Source of the DNA: Micromonospora sp. CPCC 205371
GTDB lineage: Bacteria > Actinomycetota > Actinomycetes > Mycobacteriales > Micromonosporaceae
Assembly (NCBI RefSeq): GCF_026130045.1
Contig: NZ_JAIBNX010000044.1
Span: 1 to 44,786, forward strand
Length of the DNA: 44,786 bases
Reading direction: 5' to 3'
A model generated the notes under the pieces. That model did no database searches, was not told the origin of the DNA, and saw nothing but the letters and a program-made list of their open reading frames with translations. This document shows positions 42,008 to 44,786 of the stretch, piece after piece; the stretch's first letter is position 1, and every line of letters begins with the position of its first letter. Position numbers and translations under genes: made by a program.

Positions 42008-43219
42008 CTACCTCGGCGGGAAGAGATAGGGCGTATCGCGAGGTAAGAGGCTCCGCAACTCGGCCGCGGCCTCCGTGGACGCGCTGCCGAGCCGCTGGGC
42101 CGCCAGGTCCAGCGGGTCCAGCGCACCGAAGACCAGGGCGGCCAGGCCCGCCGACGTCAAGGTCGCCGACGGTCCGGACGCCTGGCTGGAGCCGCGGCCG
42201 GGCGTCACGTCGGTCCGCGTCACCTCCAGCCGCCCGCCGGAGCCCTCGAAGAGGTAGCGCCCGGCGATGAACGGATCGTCGACCAGGTCGACGCTGACCC
42301 GTCCCGGGCCGACGGCGATGCCGCGCAGGCCCTCCACCGCGAGGACCCTGGCCATCGGTGGCGGCGCACCGGGGAACGAGACCTCGGCCTCGGTGCGGAC
42401 CCGCAGGTCCGGCGCCCACAGCTCGGGCAGTTCGTCGGGCGCGGCGGTGAGCACCACATTGGACACCTGGTCGATGTGGTGGGCGAAGAAGCGCAGCAGG
42501 AGCGCCCGGCCCCGCGGTCCGCTGGTGAGCAGATCGTCGGCGCGCAGGTCGCCGCCCTGACCGGCGATCCGGTAGGTCACCGCGCCGACCACCTCCTCGT
42601 CCACGGTCGCGGTCACCACCCACCGGTCGCGGCGGTCGCGCAGCCCGGCCGCGTGGTGCTCGGGGAACAGGGCGAAGCCGTGGCGCTCACCGAGCAGCCG
42701 CCGGTTGAACTGGCGGAACGCGTCGTACCCGGTGTCCATGGGCTGCCAATCGACCTCGCCGGGGAGGTCCACGCCAAGCAGCGGCTCCAGGTCAGCGACC
42801 GGGAAGGTGACGGTCCGTGCCATCGGCAGGCTGGCGTAGCCGAGTCGCTGGTAGAAGGACGTCCGGAATGGGTACAACGCGGAGATCACGTGACCCGCTT
42901 CGCGCATTTCGCCGAGCAGTCGCACCATCAGCGCGTGGCTATGCCCCAGGCGGCGTGCCATCGGGTGGGTCGCGACCCAGGCGACTCCGGCCATGGGGAG
43001 CACGGTGCCGCGCAGGTTCTGCCACATTGGAATCGCCGACGCGGTGGCCAGCGTGGTCGCCCCGTCCTCGACGACGAGGGTGTGGTTACCGTCATGGTAA
43101 GGCAGGGCCCGGCCGAATTCCGCGGCGGAGGAATCCGACGGAGACGGCCCGAACGCATATGCCTGGAGCGGGAAGCTTGTGGTCAGCCGCTCGTCTCCGA
43201 GTATCTGCCGAATCTTCAT
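42008..43219 (-). CDS. Eis-type GNAT N-acetyltransferase
   Basis: A 403-residue Eis-family protein: two GNAT domains and a C-terminal sterol-carrier-like domain. The acetyl-CoA region reads GVAWVATHPMARRLGHSHALM, followed by LYPFRTSFYQRLGYASL. The C-terminal part has VDLVDDPFIAGRYLFEG and ends TPYLFPPR, close to the F-terminal carboxylate needed in Eis, though here followed by two residues PR. Family members acetylate amines such as aminoglycosides and also occur as self-resistance or tailoring enzymes in clusters. The ATG at 43219 is preferred because AAAGAG is nine bases before it; an ATG at 43228 is too close to that site. Confidence 0.83.
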   Translation of the reverse strand: MKIRQILGDERLTTSFPLQAYAFGPSPSDSSAAEFGRALPYHDGNHTLVVEDGATTLATASAIPMWQNLRGTVLPMAGVAWVATHPMARRLGHSHALMVRLLGEMREAGHVISALYPFRTSFYQRLGYASLPMARTVTFPVADLEPLLGVDLPGEVDWQPMDTGYDAFRQFNRRLLGERHGFALFPEHHAAGLRDRRDRWVVTATVDEEVVGAVTYRIAGQGGDLRADDLLTSGPRGRALLLRFFAHHIDQVSNVVLTAAPDELPELWAPDLRVRTEAEVSFPGAPPPMARVLAVEGLRGIAVGPGRVSVDLVDDPFIAGRYLFEGSGGRLEVTRTDVTPGRGSSQASGPSATLTSAGLAALVFGALDPLDLAAQRLGSASTEAAAELRSLLPRDTPYLFPPR

Positions 43220-43300
43220 TGGCGCCATCTCTTTGGTTGACGTCGCTGGAGTTGACGCGGCCGAGAATACGCGACTCCCAGCGTGAATTCGCCCTCTCTG

Positions 43301-43389
43301 TTGTCCGGATATGGCCCCTGGCCGGAGCCGGTCAGCGAAATCTGAGATTTGTCGCGCTCCGCCTTGTCCGGATCCGGCCAATGGCCGGA
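43301..43389. repeat. Two-copy 26-bp element in the Eis/N-hydroxylase promoter
   Basis: Copies at 43301-43326 and 43364-43389 share TTGTCCGGAT, then GGCC, then TGGCCGGA (22 of 26 bases identical), starting 63 bp apart, close to six helical turns. The second copy contains a nearly perfect dyad, TCCGGCC-AAT-GGCCGGA (only the central base unpaired). They lie in the divergent promoter between the Eis-type gene and the N-hydroxylase gene and look like a double operator for one regulator. Which regulator is unknown. Confidence 0.6.
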
Positions 43390-43454
43390 TCAATCATTGC
43401 GCGGCACCAATGCTTGCATGTTTCAATGTGCGCCGAGGACGAAAGGAAGGCGAT

Positions 43455-44786
43455 GTGGCGAATCAACACGTTGACATCCTGGCGATAGGCGCTGGCCCGG
43501 CAAATCTGGCGCTCGCGGTCGCGCTCGAGGAATGCGCACCCCAGTGGCTGGCTCGGGACACGCTGTTGCTGGAGCAGTACGCGGACGTCAAGTGGCAACG
43601 CAACCTGCTGTTGCCATGGGCGCGGAGCCAGGTTTCTTTCATCAAGGATCTGGTGACGCTGCGCAATCCCCAGAGTCGGTTCTCCTTTCTCAACTTCGTC
43701 CACAGCCAGGGGCGGCTGGACGAATTCGTCAACATGGCCACCTTCAATCCGTACCGCAGCGAGATCTCGGACTATCTGCAGTGGGTTGCCTCGTCACTGG
43801 AGCGTGTGCGAGTCCGGTGCGGAGCCTCGTGCGAGAGCGTGCGCGTCGAGCATGGGGCGGACGGTTCGGTGCACGGCTGGACGGTCACGCTCGCGGGCGG
43901 AGACCAGGTGTCCTGCCGTGATCTGGTCGTCGGCGTGGGGCGTGACCCGCACGTCCCAGAGGCCTTCCGGAGGCTGCCGGAGACCAAGGTAATTCACAGT
44001 AGTCGATACCGGGAAAGGGTGGCCGGGCTTCCCCAGGACCGGGCCCACCGCGTTGTGGTGGTAGGCGCGGCGCAGAGCGCCGCCGAGATGTTCGTGGCCG
44101 TCCACGAGGACTTTCCGGACAGCCGGCCAACCATTGTGATGCGCTCGGCCGGGTTTCAGAACTATCAGACGAGCAGGTTTCTCAACGAGCTCTTCTACCC
44201 GTCGTTCGTGGACGAGTTCTACAACGCCACCCCGGAGGCGCGCCAGCAGATCCTCCACGAAATGCGGGTGACGAACTACGCGGGACTCGCGCCGCCGTTC
44301 CTCGAAGAACTGTACGCGATGATCTACCGGCAGCGCCTAGCCGACCAGAAGAGGTCAAGCGTAGTCACGCTGACCGAGGTCTCCGCCGCCCGTATGGACG
44401 GTGACGAGGTGGTCCTCGACCTACGCGATCGGCGCAACGGCGTGACGAGCGAACTGCGCTGCGACGTGGTGCTGCTCGGCACCGGCTACCGTCGCGACTT
44501 CCCGGCGCTGGTTCGCCGGCTCCAGCCGCAGCTCGGGATACCCGAGATCTCGGTCGGGCGCGACTACCAGGTCCGCCTGCCCGACGGCGCGCGCGGCGCC
44601 CTTTACCTGCAGGGCGTCAACGAGGACACGCACGGCATCGCCGACTCGTTGATCAGTGTCCTCGCGCACCGGTCCCAGGAGATCGTCGCCCATATGGTCC
44701 GGCGGCGGACGGCGCCGGGCGCCGCGTTCCCCGCCTCCACCCCCGCAAGGGCGGGGGCGGGGTGGGGGAGCGGGACTTTGGCGCCG
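43455..44786 (+). CDS. SidA/IucD-family amine N-hydroxylase, 3' end off the window
   Basis: At least 444 codons, no stop before the edge. Flavin-dependent N-monooxygenase features: the FAD site ILAIGAGPANLALAVAL, QVSFIKDLVTLRNPQSRFSFLNF (substrate/FAD segment typical of ornithine and lysine hydroxylases), the NADPH site RVVVVGAAQSAAEMFV, FLNELFYPSFVDEFY, and DVVLLGTGYRRDFP, the ATGY-like motif. These enzymes hydroxylate primary amines such as ornithine, lysine, putrescine or other side-chain amines. In a polyketide cluster this points to an N-hydroxy, oxime, hydroxamate or N-N bonded product. The GTG at 43455 follows AAAGGAAGG; an overlapping ATG at 43453 is in a frame that stops at once. Confidence 0.88.
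   Translation, partial: MANQHVDILAIGAGPANLALAVALEECAPQWLARDTLLLEQYADVKWQRNLLLPWARSQVSFIKDLVTLRNPQSRFSFLNFVHSQGRLDEFVNMATFNPYRSEISDYLQWVASSLERVRVRCGASCESVRVEHGADGSVHGWTVTLAGGDQVSCRDLVVGVGRDPHVPEAFRRLPETKVIHSSRYRERVAGLPQDRAHRVVVVGAAQSAAEMFVAVHEDFPDSRPTIVMRSAGFQNYQTSRFLNELFYPSFVDEFYNATPEARQQILHEMRVTNYAGLAPPFLEELYAMIYRQRLADQKRSSVVTLTEVSAARMDGDEVVLDLRDRRNGVTSELRCDVVLLGTGYRRDFPALVRRLQPQLGIPEISVGRDYQVRLPDGARGALYLQGVNEDTHGIADSLISVLAHRSQEIVAHMVRRRTAPGAAFPASTPARAGAGWGSGTLAP
44740..44757 (+). other. GC-rich stem-loop near the right edge
   Basis: CCCCCGC-AAGG-GCGGGGG forms a 7-bp perfect stem, followed by more G-rich sequence. It lies inside the still open N-hydroxylase frame, after the last conserved residues (HRSQEIVAHMV). 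There is no T tract in view, so I do not call it a terminator; the frame may simply run on into non-conserved sequence here. Confidence 0.45.

Noticed and set aside
43237-43257. Two TTGACG repeats upstream of the Eis-type gene considered as a SARP site.
   Set aside because: Their period is 15 bp, not 11, so they do not fit SARP geometry.

Overview
The window is very GC-rich, uses many GTG starts and ATGA/GTGA gene overlaps, and carries SARP, LuxR, TipA-like MerR and LacI regulators, Tat signal peptides, an ABC sugar importer with no ATPase gene of its own, and a polyketide cluster. Together these indicate a filamentous actinomycete, plausibly of the Micromonosporaceae (the family is inference). 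No tRNA, rRNA, insertion sequence or CRISPR array was seen.

Region 1 (1-9.2 kb) is a mosaic. A four-gene chromate resistance operon (LMW-phosphatase-like protein, ChrB N-terminal half, ChrB C-terminal half, ChrA) reads leftward and ends in a junction: the ChrA tail is lost where it meets 21 codons of a polyphosphate kinase gene on the other strand. It is followed by a TipA-like MerR regulator with a classic 19-bp-spacer promoter, a membrane protein, an AraC regulator, a secreted protein, a truncated GNAT protein, the 3' half of a MarR gene and an O-methyltransferase.

Region 2 (9.2-19.5 kb) is a fructan locus. A leftward operon encodes a lipoprotein binding protein and two permeases, a GH172 (DUF2961) enzyme, a LacI repressor, a GH32-like enzyme and a fructokinase-type PfkB kinase. 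Divergent from it is a GH91 protein (inulin fructotransferase / difructose-anhydride enzyme), followed by a badly decayed extracellular GH32 fructanase. Two pairs of CAAAA-N2-TTTTG operators lie in the divergent promoter. The proposed logic is: inulin to difructose anhydride (GH91), import, opening by GH172 and GH32, then fructose phosphorylation.

Region 3 (19.6-25 kb) is a nitrate assimilation operon, nasA - small unknown gene - nirB - nirD, with a likely GlnR site in front of nasA. A secreted beta-propeller protein follows.

Region 4 (26.6-44.8 kb, running off the right edge) is a natural-product cluster: two SARP regulators and two LuxR-type regulators, a MATE exporter, one AT-less KS-KR-ACP polyketide synthase, two unlike stand-alone acyltransferases, a free condensation-domain protein with an adenylation-C-like tail, an Eis-type acetyltransferase and a SidA-type amine N-hydroxylase. 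An 11-bp tandem repeat between the divergent biosynthetic genes looks like a SARP operator, and the large SARP has an in-frame TTA codon, which suggests bldA control. I do not recognise this gene combination as a known pathway; it is the best candidate here for undescribed biology.
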